This document shows positions 26,070 to 34,289 of a stretch of 64,000 nt of DNA, one piece after another. Origin of the DNA: Niallia circulans (GTDB taxonomy: Bacteria; Bacillota; Bacilli; Bacillales; Cytobacillaceae); assembly GCF_007273535.1 (NCBI RefSeq), contig NZ_RIBP01000004.1:2704001-2768000 (forward strand), written 5' to 3'. The notes under the pieces are model-generated. The model saw nothing but the letters and a program-made list of their open reading frames with translations. It ran no database searches and had not been told where the DNA came from. The position numbers were made by a program, and so were the translations under genes. Within the stretch, counting starts at the first letter, position 1. Each line of letters begins with the position of its first letter.

Positions 26070-26405
26070 GATTATTCCTCCTTTAAGTGTATTTTGTTCT
26101 TAGTTTGTATTTACACTGTTTAAACGGATGTGAAACATGTTGCGAAAAGGTAAATGTATCCAGTAATAAGGAGCAAACAAAAAAAACACAAATAATAGAT
26201 TATTTTATTTAACTTTGAAAGACTGGAGCTTGGGATACAGATGGTACATGCATAAAGGAATTATGATTGAAATATCTTGAATAGAAAAAAACAAAACCAC
26301 ACATAATGTTAAAGGAGCATTTGACCATTTTTGGAACCAAATGGACCTTTTGTTCATAAAATTAGCTAAGCAGGCAATCTCTGATGAAGAAAGTAGGTGG
26401 AAAAA
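26070..26405. other. Gap of about 336 bp without a gene
   Basis: AT-rich sequence with no convincing reading frame or strong hairpin. An open frame around 26341-26529 overlaps sspH in another phase and looks like a shadow. The promoter of sspH, probably for a forespore sigma factor, should lie in the last 60 bp, but I cannot identify it. Confidence 0.4.
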
Positions 26406-26585
26406 GTGGACATCAATAGAGCGAAACAGATCTTATCTTCTCCTGCAGAAATCGAAGTCCAATACAACGGAGTATCCATCTGGATTGATGAGATTAAAGA
26501 GGAAGATCAGACGGCCATTGTGCATTTAGTGGGCGGTATTGAAGAAAGAACAGAAGTAGATATTGCAAGCTTAAAAGAAATGTAA
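26406..26585 (+). CDS. sspH: Small acid-soluble spore protein, type H
   Basis: From GTG at 26406, six bases after GTAGGTGG, the product has 59 residues starting MDINRAKQILSSP. It contains YNGVSIWIDEI and ends DIASLKEM. This is the SspH pattern, a minor forespore-specific DNA-associated spore protein. A GTG at 26397 is in frame but lies inside the ribosome site. Confidence 0.88.
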   Translation: MDINRAKQILSSPAEIEVQYNGVSIWIDEIKEEDQTAIVHLVGGIEERTEVDIASLKEM

Positions 26586-26612
26586 AGGCTTTAGTATAAT
26601 AATTAATAGAGG

Positions 26613-26699
26613 AAAAGCCCATGAAGGAGAACTGCACCCTAAAAGTTAGAATTGAAAGCTAACTTTAAGGAGTCACTACCCGGTTGCTGGGCTTTTTTT
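26613..26699 (+). terminator. sspH terminator split by a mini-IS
   Basis: AAAAGCCCA (26613-26621) and TGGGCTTTT (26688-26696), followed by more T residues, form the stem. The 53 bp IS remnant occupies the loop and is itself a hairpin. Confidence 0.78.
26628..26680 (+). mobile_element. 53 bp mini-element from the IS150-group IS
   Basis: The left 31 bases (CTGCACCCTAAAAGTTAGAATTGAAA region) match the left end of the IS at 19147 with about two changes. The remaining bases (CTAACTTTAAGGAGTCACTACC region) match its right end with one change. Everything between the ends is missing. It is a MITE-like or deletion derivative. No clear target duplication is seen. Confidence 0.8.
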
Positions 26700-26780
26700 G
26701 TATGAAAAAAACCCGCTTGTTCTAAATAATCTGTGCCTCGCATACATTTTGAAAAAGATTTGTGCTTATAGGAGGAGTTT

Positions 26781-27701
26781 ATGAAAACAGAGGTCTATTT
26801 AATTAACGGTTTTTTAGGCAGCGGAAAGACCAGCACCTTGTTGAAATGCATGCAATATTTTAAGACGATGAACAAAAAGTACGCGATCATCCTAAATGAA
26901 TTAGGGAATGCCAATTTAGAAAAGCATTTATTTGAAGATGAGTCATTGTTTGAGCTGTTAAACGGCTGTGTTTGCTGCTCTGTTAAGGATGATTTGCGGA
27001 CAACTTTAGACGAGGTTGCCAAATTAGCGGATAATCAACAAATTGATGTTGTGCTGCTTGAAGGAACAGGTGTTGCTAATCCATCGGAAATAATTGACAC
27101 CTTTCAAGAGGAGCGGTTTAAGGAACATTATCGGTTGAGGGAAAGTATATGTGTGGTGGATGGTCTTCGTGTCGGCGAATATACAAGCATCTTTTCAAGT
27201 TCGAAGGAAGTAAGACAGCTTCAGAAAGAGCAGATTGAAAGAGGAAGCTTACTTATTTTAAATAAAATGGATCAACTAACGGAAAAAGCAGCGATTGAAA
27301 AAGCAGAGAAAATAATCCGGAAGTACAATAAACAAGCACCAATTATTCATACAGCATATGGAGATGGCATTACTCTTTATTTAGACGGAAATGATACCAC
27401 CTTACCTTCACCGCAAGAGGAAGAGAGAGGGCGTCATCACCATCATCACCATATTAAAGCAGTCAAGCTTCATTTTAACAAAGTGGCATCAAAGCAGGAT
27501 ATTATAACAATGCTAGAACAGTATGAAGATAAGCTGTTAAGAGCAAAGGGTATTGTGAAAATTAAAGAAGACAAAGAATGGTATCATTTTCAGTATGCTT
27601 CTGGGCTAATGGAATGGCAAAAGCTAGACAAAAGCCCACATTATCCAGGTGAAATTGTGCTTATAGGTGACAACTTACAAAAAGGAGAGTTACATATATA
27701 A
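26781..27701 (+). CDS. CobW/COG0523-family GTPase metallochaperone
   Basis: The 306-residue protein has the Walker A motif NGFLGSGKTS, the metal-binding CxCC in GCVCCSVKDD, the LEGTGVANP region and the NKMD guanine-specificity motif, then a CobW C-terminal domain. Six histidines in a row (RHHHHHHIK, about residue 218) precede that domain, as in zinc-handling members. It probably delivers zinc or another divalent metal to a target protein. A permease and a TIGR03943 protein follow after a terminator, the frequent neighbours of this family. Confidence 0.9.
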   Translation: MKTEVYLINGFLGSGKTSTLLKCMQYFKTMNKKYAIILNELGNANLEKHLFEDESLFELLNGCVCCSVKDDLRTTLDEVAKLADNQQIDVVLLEGTGVANPSEIIDTFQEERFKEHYRLRESICVVDGLRVGEYTSIFSSSKEVRQLQKEQIERGSLLILNKMDQLTEKAAIEKAEKIIRKYNKQAPIIHTAYGDGITLYLDGNDTTLPSPQEEERGRHHHHHHIKAVKLHFNKVASKQDIITMLEQYEDKLLRAKGIVKIKEDKEWYHFQYASGLMEWQKLDKSPHYPGEIVLIGDNLQKGELHI

Positions 27702-27709
27702 AATTGGCT

Positions 27710-27741
27710 AGTCTGCAGGAATAATTCTGCAGACTTTTTTT
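27710..27741 (+). terminator. Terminator after the CobW gene
   Basis: AGTCTGCAG and CTGCAGACT form a 9 bp stem followed by seven T residues. Confidence 0.9.
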
Positions 27742-27834
27742 ATTAGCAGTAAAGGTAGACATAATGAAAGACTATTTCGCATAGAGTAAAAGATAGAGAG
27801 ACATGATGTGAACTATTATTAAAAGGAGATAGAT

Positions 27835-28839
27835 ATGTCCATACCTACTAGTATAAAAGATGTTATCGTATTTGCATTATTCCTATTCTTGATGTATTTA
27901 TTTTTCTTCGGAGATGTATCAGCCCTGCCATTTATGGAGCAATTGCTGTCAGAGGATGTTCAATCTATTTTTATCGTGTTCCTGGCGATTTTTCTTGAGG
28001 CCCTGCCTTTTCTTTTGCTTGGAGCCATTGCTTCGTCTGTTATTAATATTTATGTCTCAGAAGCAATGATTGCTAGAGTTATTCCGAAGAATCCAATCGC
28101 CGCGATTTTTGTTGGCGTTCTTGTTGCTGTTATCACGCCTGTGTGTGAATGTGCAATTATTCCTGTGGTCCGCAGGCTCATTCAAAAAGGGGTTCCTGTT
28201 CATGTCGGAGTCGTATTGCTGATGTGTGCACCAATTTTAAATTTTATTGTATTCGGCAGCACTTATTACGCATTCCGATTAAATATGCCGATTGTATATG
28301 GTAGATTTATCATTTGTGTTTTGGCTGCTGTTATTGTCGGTTTTATCATGCATAAATATTTCTCCAAAAAGAATGTTTTAAAAATGCATAAAGAAGATTT
28401 AGTCGGCAATGTTCCTATAAATGAAAATAAAGGTGATTCCAAATGGAAAGGAATACTTCACCATACTAGCTTTGAATTTTTTGCAGTTGCTAAGTATTTC
28501 ATTATTGGCGCACTTTTTGCGGCAGTTGCTCAAGTCTACTTTCAGGATGCCTTATATGGACTTGCAGGGGAGAATCCGTTTAAGGGCACGGCTGTTATGA
28601 TGGCTTTAGCTTATATTCTGTCATTATGCTCTGAAGCAGATGCATTTGTGGCAGTTTCTTTCGCAAAAACCTTCCAGCCAGAAGCAATTTTAGGCTTCCT
28701 TGTTTTTGGACCGATTCTGGATTTCAAAAACACGCTTGTTATGCTCGCATCCTTTCGATTTAAATTTGTACTTGTGTTTATTATCGTTGTCTCGGCGATC
28801 GTCTTTACCTTGTCGATTATCGCAGGGTATTTCCTTTAA
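27835..28839 (+). CDS. UPF0718-type permease (YcgR-like)
   Basis: The 334-residue integral membrane protein has about eight to ten hydrophobic segments. Characteristic features are FLEALPFLLLGA, the VITPVCECAIIPVVRRL motif with paired cysteines, and a second CSEADAFVA motif in the C-terminal half. The family (YraQ/YcgR, DUF318) comprises putative metal or metabolite permeases. It is followed 73 bp on by the TIGR03943 protein, the same pair as ycgR-ycgQ in Bacillus subtilis. Substrate unknown; a divalent metal is suggested by the CobW neighbour. Confidence 0.85.
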   Translation: MSIPTSIKDVIVFALFLFLMYLFFFGDVSALPFMEQLLSEDVQSIFIVFLAIFLEALPFLLLGAIASSVINIYVSEAMIARVIPKNPIAAIFVGVLVAVITPVCECAIIPVVRRLIQKGVPVHVGVVLLMCAPILNFIVFGSTYYAFRLNMPIVYGRFIICVLAAVIVGFIMHKYFSKKNVLKMHKEDLVGNVPINENKGDSKWKGILHHTSFEFFAVAKYFIIGALFAAVAQVYFQDALYGLAGENPFKGTAVMMALAYILSLCSEADAFVAVSFAKTFQPEAILGFLVFGPILDFKNTLVMLASFRFKFVLVFIIVVSAIVFTLSIIAGYFL

Positions 28840-28912
28840 GAGAGTACTGAATATACAACTGTTATAAAGGGAGATGCTAATTAAGTAGACTGTCATAAAG
28901 GAGGAAAGATAA

Positions 28913-29701
28913 ATGAGGTTGCGGTGGAGTCCGTTGTGGCAGCTTTCGAATGAAATGCAAGGAATTATTATGATCGGTTTTAGTCTTTTGATTTTTAAGC
29001 TTTATGCGAAAAATATGATTACTGCCTTTGTTGCGCCAAAGATGGAGCCATACTTGCTTATTTCAATGGGAGTATTGTTTTTGCTCGGTTTCTTTCGGCT
29101 GTTGAACAGCAATTTAAAAGGCGCTGATTGTGACTGTGATGTTTGTGATGAAAATGTTCCCCCGTGGAAGCTGGCGCTAACCTATTGCTTCTTTTTAACA
29201 CCGCTTGTGCTGTTTTTTTCGATAAATGATTACTCTCTTCATGATGAAGCGTTGTCCAAGCTAACTGCTCATGATGGCAAAACAACAGAGCTTGCAAATA
29301 GTCCGCAAACAGACGGGGAGGTTCAAGCTGTCATTAATGATAATAAGCAAATAGAGGTAGCAGATGATAATTATTTCCAAGTAATGGACGTACTAAACAA
29401 TAAGCTTGATGAGGTGGAAGGATCATCAATCGTAATAAAGGGGTTTATCTATAGAGAGGACGGTTTCTCCGAAAACGAGGCTGTTATTGCAAGATATGTT
29501 ATGACACATTGTATTGTGGATTTATCTGTATACGGCTATATGCTTAATGGGGACTTGCAGTCGGCCAAAACAAATGGCTGGTATGAAATTAAAGGCACCG
29601 TCATTAAACAAGAAATGGATGGACAAGTAATGCCCGCAATCCAAGTGGACAGCGTGAAGACAGCAGATCCGCCGAAGGACGAGTATTTATATATGTTCTA
29701 G
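28913..29701 (+). CDS. TIGR03943-family membrane protein (YcgQ-like)
   Basis: The 262-residue protein has three or four N-terminal membrane segments, a CDCDVC cluster at about residue 75, and a C-terminal OB-like soluble domain with VIKGFIYR, ARYVMTHCIVD and WYEIKGTV. This matches the TIGR03943/UPF0703 family that accompanies the YcgR permease. The two are presumed to form a transport complex. The ATG follows AAGGAGGAAAG. Confidence 0.85.
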   Translation: MRLRWSPLWQLSNEMQGIIMIGFSLLIFKLYAKNMITAFVAPKMEPYLLISMGVLFLLGFFRLLNSNLKGADCDCDVCDENVPPWKLALTYCFFLTPLVLFFSINDYSLHDEALSKLTAHDGKTTELANSPQTDGEVQAVINDNKQIEVADDNYFQVMDVLNNKLDEVEGSSIVIKGFIYREDGFSENEAVIARYVMTHCIVDLSVYGYMLNGDLQSAKTNGWYEIKGTVIKQEMDGQVMPAIQVDSVKTADPPKDEYLYMF

Positions 29702-29711
29702 TCTAGCAATC

Positions 29712-29740
29712 TTGCAAATTCGATTTCTTTCTTATAAGAT
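29712..29740 (+). promoter_or_regulatory. Sigma-A promoter of the thiamine operon
   Basis: TTGCAA (29712-29717) and TAAGAT (29735-29740) with a 17 bp spacer lie just upstream of the TPP riboswitch. Confidence 0.6.
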
Positions 29741-29760
29741 AATAGTAATTAAATATTTTT

Positions 29761-29845
29761 TCGGGAGCTTGTGGAATCAGGCTGAGAGGGTGGCTAGAGT
29801 CATCGACCGTATGAACCTGTTGGGTAATGCCAGCGTAGGGAGGTG
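29761..29845 (+). ncRNA. TPP riboswitch (thi box)
   Basis: Conserved elements are GGGAGC, CAGGCTGAGAGGG (pyrimidine-sensing helix), GAACCTG, and the closing GGGTAATGCCAGCGTAGGGA. It binds thiamine pyrophosphate and, through the terminator at 29858, lowers transcription of thiM-thiD-thiE. Confidence 0.95.
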
Positions 29846-29857
29846 TACATATTATAT

Positions 29858-29892
29858 CGACACTTTGCTTAGGCGAAAGTGTTTTTTCTTTT
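29858..29892 (+). terminator. Riboswitch expression-platform terminator
   Basis: ACACTTTGC and GCGAAAGTGT form a short stem with one mismatch followed by TTTTTTCTTTTTT. It is the likely ligand-controlled terminator. Confidence 0.8.
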
Positions 29893-29908
29893 TTAAGCCT
29901 TGTTTGCT

Positions 29909-29950
29909 AAAAACCTCCTTAAGGTTAGACGACTGTATGGGAGGATTTTT
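29909..29950 (+). terminator. Second hairpin between the riboswitch and thiM
   Basis: AAAAACCTCC (29909-29918) pairs with GGAGGATTTTT (29940-29950) with one bulge, ending in T residues. It lies 17 bp beyond the first terminator and 50 bp before thiM, and might be a second stop point. Confidence 0.5.
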
Positions 29951-30005
29951 CTAAACATAGGCTTTTTTTATTGGATTTTAATACAATGGAAAGCAGGGAC
30001 TAAAC

Positions 30006-30833
30006 ATGACAAACGTAAATAACCGAAAAGATGTGGCAGGACTTCTTACAGAAATGAGACAAAAAGCTCCGCTCATTCACAATATCACAAATGTTGTGGT
30101 TACGAATTTTACAGCAAATGGTCTGCTTGCAATTGGAGCATCGCCTGTGATGGCTTATGCAAAAGAAGAGGTTGGAGAAATGGCGACAGTAGCTGATGCG
30201 CTTGTCTTAAATATCGGCACATTAACGGCTGAAAATGTAGAAAGCATGATTATTGCAGGAAAAGCAGCAAATGCAGCCAATACACCTGTAATCCTTGACC
30301 CTGTTGGTGCTGGCGCTACAAGCTTTCGCACAGAAAGTATTCAGCACATCCTTAATGAAGTGAAAATAAGTCTATTAAGGGGAAATGCGGCAGAAGTGGC
30401 AAATGTGGCAGGAATGGAAGCAGAAATCAAAGGCGTTGATTCTGTTTCTTCCTTAGAAGATCATGCAGTCATCGCTGTTCATGCTGCCAAAAAAATTGGG
30501 GTGCCAGTGTGTATTACAGGGGAAAGAGATGTAGTGACAGACGGGCAGGAGCTTTATTATGTTGGAAATGGCCACCCTATCATGACAAAGGTGACAGGAG
30601 CAGGCTGTCTGTTGTCGTCGTGCTTAGCTGCATTTATTGCCGTGGAAGACGATGTTGTGCGCGCAAGCGTTGCAGGTCTTGCGGCCTATGGCATTGCTGC
30701 TGAAAAAGTAGTCAACAGTAAACCTGCTATTGGACCGGGAAGTTTTCAAGCTGCCTTCTTGGACGAGCTTAACAGCATAAGTGAAGAGGATATAAACCAT
30801 TACAAAAAAATCGAAGGACCTCTTGGTGAATGA
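30006..30833 (+). CDS. thiM: Hydroxyethylthiazole kinase
   Basis: The 275-residue ribokinase-like enzyme phosphorylates 4-methyl-5-(2-hydroxyethyl)thiazole in thiamine salvage. Visible signatures are PLIHNITNVVVTNFTANGLLA, ILDPVGAGAT, LLRGNAAEV and the catalytic TGAGCLLSS. First gene of the TPP-riboswitch operon; its end overlaps or touches the thiD start. Confidence 0.96.
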   Translation: MTNVNNRKDVAGLLTEMRQKAPLIHNITNVVVTNFTANGLLAIGASPVMAYAKEEVGEMATVADALVLNIGTLTAENVESMIIAGKAANAANTPVILDPVGAGATSFRTESIQHILNEVKISLLRGNAAEVANVAGMEAEIKGVDSVSSLEDHAVIAVHAAKKIGVPVCITGERDVVTDGQELYYVGNGHPIMTKVTGAGCLLSSCLAAFIAVEDDVVRASVAGLAAYGIAAEKVVNSKPAIGPGSFQAAFLDELNSISEEDINHYKKIEGPLGE

Positions 30834-30834
30834 T

Positions 30835-31644
30835 ATGAAACGTAATGTAGCATTGACGATAGCAGGCTCTGACAGCGGTGGCGGTGCTGGGATACAGGCA
30901 GATTTGAAAACATTTCAGGAGCTTGGTATATACGGCATGTCGGCAATAACAGCCGTGACAGCCCAAAATACGCTTGGAGTCGAGGCGGTTTATCCTATTC
31001 CACTTGAAGCAATTGAAAAACAGATTGATGCTGTTGCAACAGATATTGGCACAGATGCAGTAAAAACTGGGATGCTCTTTGACAGTAATATTATTGAGCT
31101 TGTTGCTGCGAAAATAATTGCGTATAAATGGAAAAATGTCGTTGTGGACCCTGTCATGATTGCGAAAGGAGGCGCAAGTTTGTTGCAAAGGGAAGCTGTC
31201 GCTGCACTAAAACAGCATCTTATCCCTTTAGCAACAGTCATTACGCCGAATATTCCAGAGGCTGAGGAGCTGACAGGCTTCTCCATTCATACAATGGAGG
31301 ACAAAAAGGAAGCAGCAAGAACACTGCACAGTCTTGGCGTTAAGTACGTGATTATGAAGGGTGGTCATGGTGAGGGTGATGATTTAGTCGATATGCTCTA
31401 TGATGGAGATACCTTTTTTACACTTGAATCGAAAAGAATAAATACAAAAAACACCCACGGAACTGGCTGTACCTTTGCAGCTGCAATGGCAGCATCATTA
31501 GCAAGTGGTATGCCTGTCCATAAGTCATTTGAAGTCGCCAAAAGATTTGTGTATTTGGCAATAAAGCATGATTTACATCTTGGCAAAGGGCATGGACCGA
31601 CAAATCATTGGGCTTATGCCGAATATGGAAAATCGAAGGAATAA
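30835..31644 (+). CDS. thiD: Hydroxymethylpyrimidine/phosphomethylpyrimidine kinase
   Basis: The ribokinase-fold enzyme phosphorylates HMP and HMP-P to HMP-PP for thiamine synthesis. Visible signatures are TIAGSDSGGGAGIQADLKTFQELG, DPVMIAKGG, TPNIPEAEEL and the catalytic THGTGCTFAA. ATG at 30835 is preferred to an in-frame TTG at 30823 because GGTGA precedes it; this gives 269 residues, a usual length. Confidence 0.95.
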   Translation: MKRNVALTIAGSDSGGGAGIQADLKTFQELGIYGMSAITAVTAQNTLGVEAVYPIPLEAIEKQIDAVATDIGTDAVKTGMLFDSNIIELVAAKIIAYKWKNVVVDPVMIAKGGASLLQREAVAALKQHLIPLATVITPNIPEAEELTGFSIHTMEDKKEAARTLHSLGVKYVIMKGGHGEGDDLVDMLYDGDTFFTLESKRINTKNTHGTGCTFAAAMAASLASGMPVHKSFEVAKRFVYLAIKHDLHLGKGHGPTNHWAYAEYGKSKE

Positions 31645-31659
31645 GCGGAGGTAAGTCAA

Positions 31660-32319
31660 TTGGAGAGATACACAGCAGAGAAAATCAAACAATTATTAAA
31701 GCTTTATTTTATTATGGGCAGAAATAACAGCAAGCTTTCTCCTGAAGAAGTACTGTCAGAGGCATTAAAGGGCGGTATTACTATTTTTCAATACAGGGAA
31801 AAAGGCGAGAATGCTTTAAACGGTAAAGAAAAAAGGGAGCTCGGCAAAAGGCTTCAGCAGCTTTGTAAAGAGTTTAATGTTCCGTTTATTGTTAATGATG
31901 ATATTGATTTAGCGCTTGAACTCGATGCAGATGGTGTTCATATCGGTCAGGATGATGAGTCTGCAGAAGCAGTCCGTGCAAAAATCGGAGCGAAAATACT
32001 GGGTGTTTCCGCTCACAGCCTTGAAGAGGTAGAAGTGGCAATCCGTGCCGGTGCTGATTATATAGGGATTGGACCGATTTATCACACAGATACAAAAAAA
32101 GATGCGAAGGAAGTCAGAGGCACTGTTTTAATATCAGATGTTAGGAGCCAAGGCAATGCTATTCCAATTGTTGGTATCGGAGGAATAACAGCCACTAATG
32201 CAGCACCAGTATTTCATGCAGGTGGAGATGGTGTTGCCGTTATTTCCGAAATAAGTGGTTCAGATCAGCCGTTTGCTAATACGCAACGCCTTCTTGATGC
32301 CATAAATACAGAAGCTTAA
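31660..32319 (+). CDS. thiE: Thiamine-phosphate synthase
   Basis: The 219-residue TIM-barrel enzyme joins HMP-PP and thiazole phosphate to thiamine monophosphate. Visible segments are FQYREKG, FIVNDDIDLALELDADGVHIGQDD, GVSAHSLEE, YIGIGPIYHTDTKKDA and VGIGGI. The start is TTG behind GCGGAGGTAAG. With thiM and thiD it forms a salvage set; the de novo genes thiC and thiG are not in this operon. Confidence 0.96.
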   Translation: MERYTAEKIKQLLKLYFIMGRNNSKLSPEEVLSEALKGGITIFQYREKGENALNGKEKRELGKRLQQLCKEFNVPFIVNDDIDLALELDADGVHIGQDDESAEAVRAKIGAKILGVSAHSLEEVEVAIRAGADYIGIGPIYHTDTKKDAKEVRGTVLISDVRSQGNAIPIVGIGGITATNAAPVFHAGGDGVAVISEISGSDQPFANTQRLLDAINTEA

Positions 32320-32452
32320 AAATTTGGGTTTTTAGCAAAAAAATAAGGCAAACACCCAACCATTTAGCCCGATTGAGCATATGATGATTTTGTAAAAGCA
32401 GCAAAGTAAAAAAAAATAGCTGCAAATACGATATCAGAAAGGGAGATGTTCT

Positions 32453-32587
32453 ATGTACGGTTACGGATATGGTCATGGTGGATATGGATACGGCGGCGGA
32501 TGTGGCGGCGGATATGGTGGCGGCTTCGCATTGATCGTTGTATTGTTCATACTATTAATAATTGTTGGTGCAACATTTATTTGCTAA
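32453..32587 (+). CDS. YjcZ-family sporulation peptide (44 aa)
   Basis: This short gene encodes a Gly/Tyr-rich N-terminal half ([20 protein letters not shown]) followed by one hydrophobic segment [20 protein letters not shown]. This is the pattern of the small YjcZ/YtrH-like Bacillus sporulation proteins. AAAGGGAG precedes the ATG and a strong terminator follows. A membrane or coat association during sporulation is likely. Confidence 0.88.
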   Translation: MYGYGYGHGGYGYGGGCGGGYGGGFALIVVLFILLIIVGATFIC

Positions 32588-32597
32588 TAGTAATAAG

Positions 32598-32631
32598 AAA
32601 AAGCTGGCCAAAACGTGGTCAGCTTTTTTTA
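32598..32631 (+). terminator. Terminator of the YjcZ-type gene
   Basis: AAAGCTGGCCA and TGGTCAGCTTT form a stem with one G-U pair followed by T residues. Confidence 0.92.
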
Positions 32632-32857
32632 TGTTAGATTTGTTAACGTTTACTTAATTTTTCGGCAGTCGAACTTGTTGTTTAACTTTAAAATCTAAAA
32701 CAATTGAATAAGAAATCACCTATATACATATTGTTAAGAAATCGCTATTTATAAAGGAAAATAGCGGATGTTATCAAATAATTTAAGTTTTTTGAAAATT
32801 AAATTTATAAATCATATTGACAGAATTTTTTATACAGGTAAAATAAGGTTTATCAAG

Positions 32858-32874
32858 TGTTAGATTATATGACA
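32858..32874 (+). promoter_or_regulatory. TnrA/GlnR box upstream of the second amt
   Basis: TGTTAGATTATATGACA fits TGTNAN7TNACA at every fixed position. A TTGACA at 32817-32822 lies upstream with a weak -10, AAAATA, at 32840-32845, so the start site and thus activation versus repression are uncertain. The rest of the 328 bp gap shows no gene. Confidence 0.65.
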
Positions 32875-32915
32875 CTTAGTGTTAGTAATACTACACAAAA
32901 GGGGGAAATGGCTAA

Positions 32916-34181
32916 ATGGATAACTTAGAGTTTTTAATGAACAGCTTGTGGACGATGATTGGTGCAATTTTAGTTATTTTTATGCTTGGCGGATTTATCT
33001 TATTGGAAGCAGGGTCCACAAGAATGAAAAACGCTGGTCACATTGCTGGTAAAACGATCTTTACATTCGGAATTTCATCACTCGTTTTCTGGGCTGTCGG
33101 CTATGGCTTTATTTTTGGGGGAGATGCTAACTTCTTCGTTGGTATGTCAGACTTCTTCTATTCAGGTGCTCAAATTCCAGATGCGGCAGTACAAACAACT
33201 GTATTTTTCGTCTTCCAGCTTGCGTTTGCAGGGATTTCGTTAACAATCGCACTTGGCGGGTTTGCAGAAAGAGCTAAATTATCAGTTTACTTGATTTTCT
33301 CTGTTATATTCTCTGCAATCGTATATCCGGTAATTGCCCATTGGATCTGGGGCGGCGGCTGGCTTGCTGAGCATGGAAAGCAGGATTTCGCAGGATCAAC
33401 GGTCGTACATTTAACTGGTGCGATGGCAGCATTTGCTGCAACGATTTTACTTAAGCCTCGTATCGGAAAATACAATGCTGACGGATCTGCTAATCCAATC
33501 TTCGGTCATAACCAAGTGTATACAGCATTGAGTGTTCTTATTCTTTGGGTCGGCTGGTTTGGATTCAACGCAGGAAGCACAGTTTCTGTTGCAGATGGCT
33601 TCTTCGGTTTCGTTGCATTGAACACTAACTTAGCTGCTGCAGCAGGTGCAGTTTCAGCTCTATTAATCTCATGGGTTGTTCTAGGAAAATCAGATATTAC
33701 CACAATGCTAAATGGTGCCTTAGCTGGACTTGTTGCGATTACAGCATCATGTGCGTTCGTTGATACTTGGGGAGCAGTAGTAATCGGCTTAGTTGCTGGA
33801 ATTCTTGTATTCTACAGTGTGCGCTTCTTTGAAAACAGAAGAATTGATGATCCGATTTTCGCTTTATCTGTTCACGGTACTGCAGGTGTTTGGGGAACTT
33901 TGTCTAACGGTTTGTTCGCAACTAAAGAATTGGCTACTGTTGGTCAGCCAGGTTTATTCTACGGCGGAGGATTCCACCAATTGGGTGTTCAGGCGTTAGG
34001 TGTTGTAACATGTGCATTGTTCGCATTCGTTGTCAGCTTCGTTATTCTTTATGTCATTAAAAAGGTAAGTGGCCTTCGCGTGACAGAAGAAGAAGAAATC
34101 ATGGGTCTTGACATCAGTGAGCATGGAACATACGGATATCCAGAAGTGTTCTTGCCGAAGGATGAAACAAAAAGCGTGTAA
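32916..34181 (+). CDS. amtB: Ammonium transporter (second copy)
   Basis: The 421-residue Amt/Mep/Rh protein resembles NrgA of Bacillus subtilis. Signatures include GGFILLEAGSTRMKNAG, HWIWGGGWLAEHGKQDFAG, LWVGWFGFNAGST and HGTAGVWG. The cytoplasmic tail LRVTEEEEIMGLDIS is shared with the first copy. Unlike NrgA it lacks an obvious signal peptide-like lead, and no glnK gene follows; a DUF294 nucleotidyltransferase comes next. A TnrA/GlnR box lies 42 bp upstream of the start. Confidence 0.94.
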   Translation: MDNLEFLMNSLWTMIGAILVIFMLGGFILLEAGSTRMKNAGHIAGKTIFTFGISSLVFWAVGYGFIFGGDANFFVGMSDFFYSGAQIPDAAVQTTVFFVFQLAFAGISLTIALGGFAERAKLSVYLIFSVIFSAIVYPVIAHWIWGGGWLAEHGKQDFAGSTVVHLTGAMAAFAATILLKPRIGKYNADGSANPIFGHNQVYTALSVLILWVGWFGFNAGSTVSVADGFFGFVALNTNLAAAAGAVSALLISWVVLGKSDITTMLNGALAGLVAITASCAFVDTWGAVVIGLVAGILVFYSVRFFENRRIDDPIFALSVHGTAGVWGTLSNGLFATKELATVGQPGLFYGGGFHQLGVQALGVVTCALFAFVVSFVILYVIKKVSGLRVTEEEEIMGLDISEHGTYGYPEVFLPKDETKSV

Positions 34182-34196
34182 ACAAAGATGGTAATG

Positions 34197-34225
34197 GAAG
34201 CCTCACTTTTTATAAGTGAGGCTTC
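34197..34225 (+). terminator. Weak terminator after amtB
   Basis: GAAGCCTCACT and AGTGAGGCTTC form an 11 bp stem but only TGCCTTCT follows. It may allow read-through into the DUF294 gene. Confidence 0.55.
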
Positions 34226-34289
34226 TGCCTTCTATAAAGAAGAATATGATAATATATAAATAACTATATATGTGCAAGGAAGTGCGTGA

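Noticed and set aside
26341..26529. 62-residue frame overlapping sspH
   Set aside because: No ribosome site, and sspH in the other phase has clear family similarity.
29712..29954. Open frame across the thi leader
   Set aside because: It lies over the TPP riboswitch, and has no ribosome site or recognisable product.
32446..32637. Trp/Arg-rich frame over the YjcZ-type gene
   Set aside because: It is a shifted reading of the glycine-rich repeat; the ATG at 32453 has the ribosome site and gives the known peptide type.
32882..32898. Second TnrA/GlnR box before amtB
   Set aside because: TGTTAGTAATACTACAC lacks the required ACA at the correct spacing.
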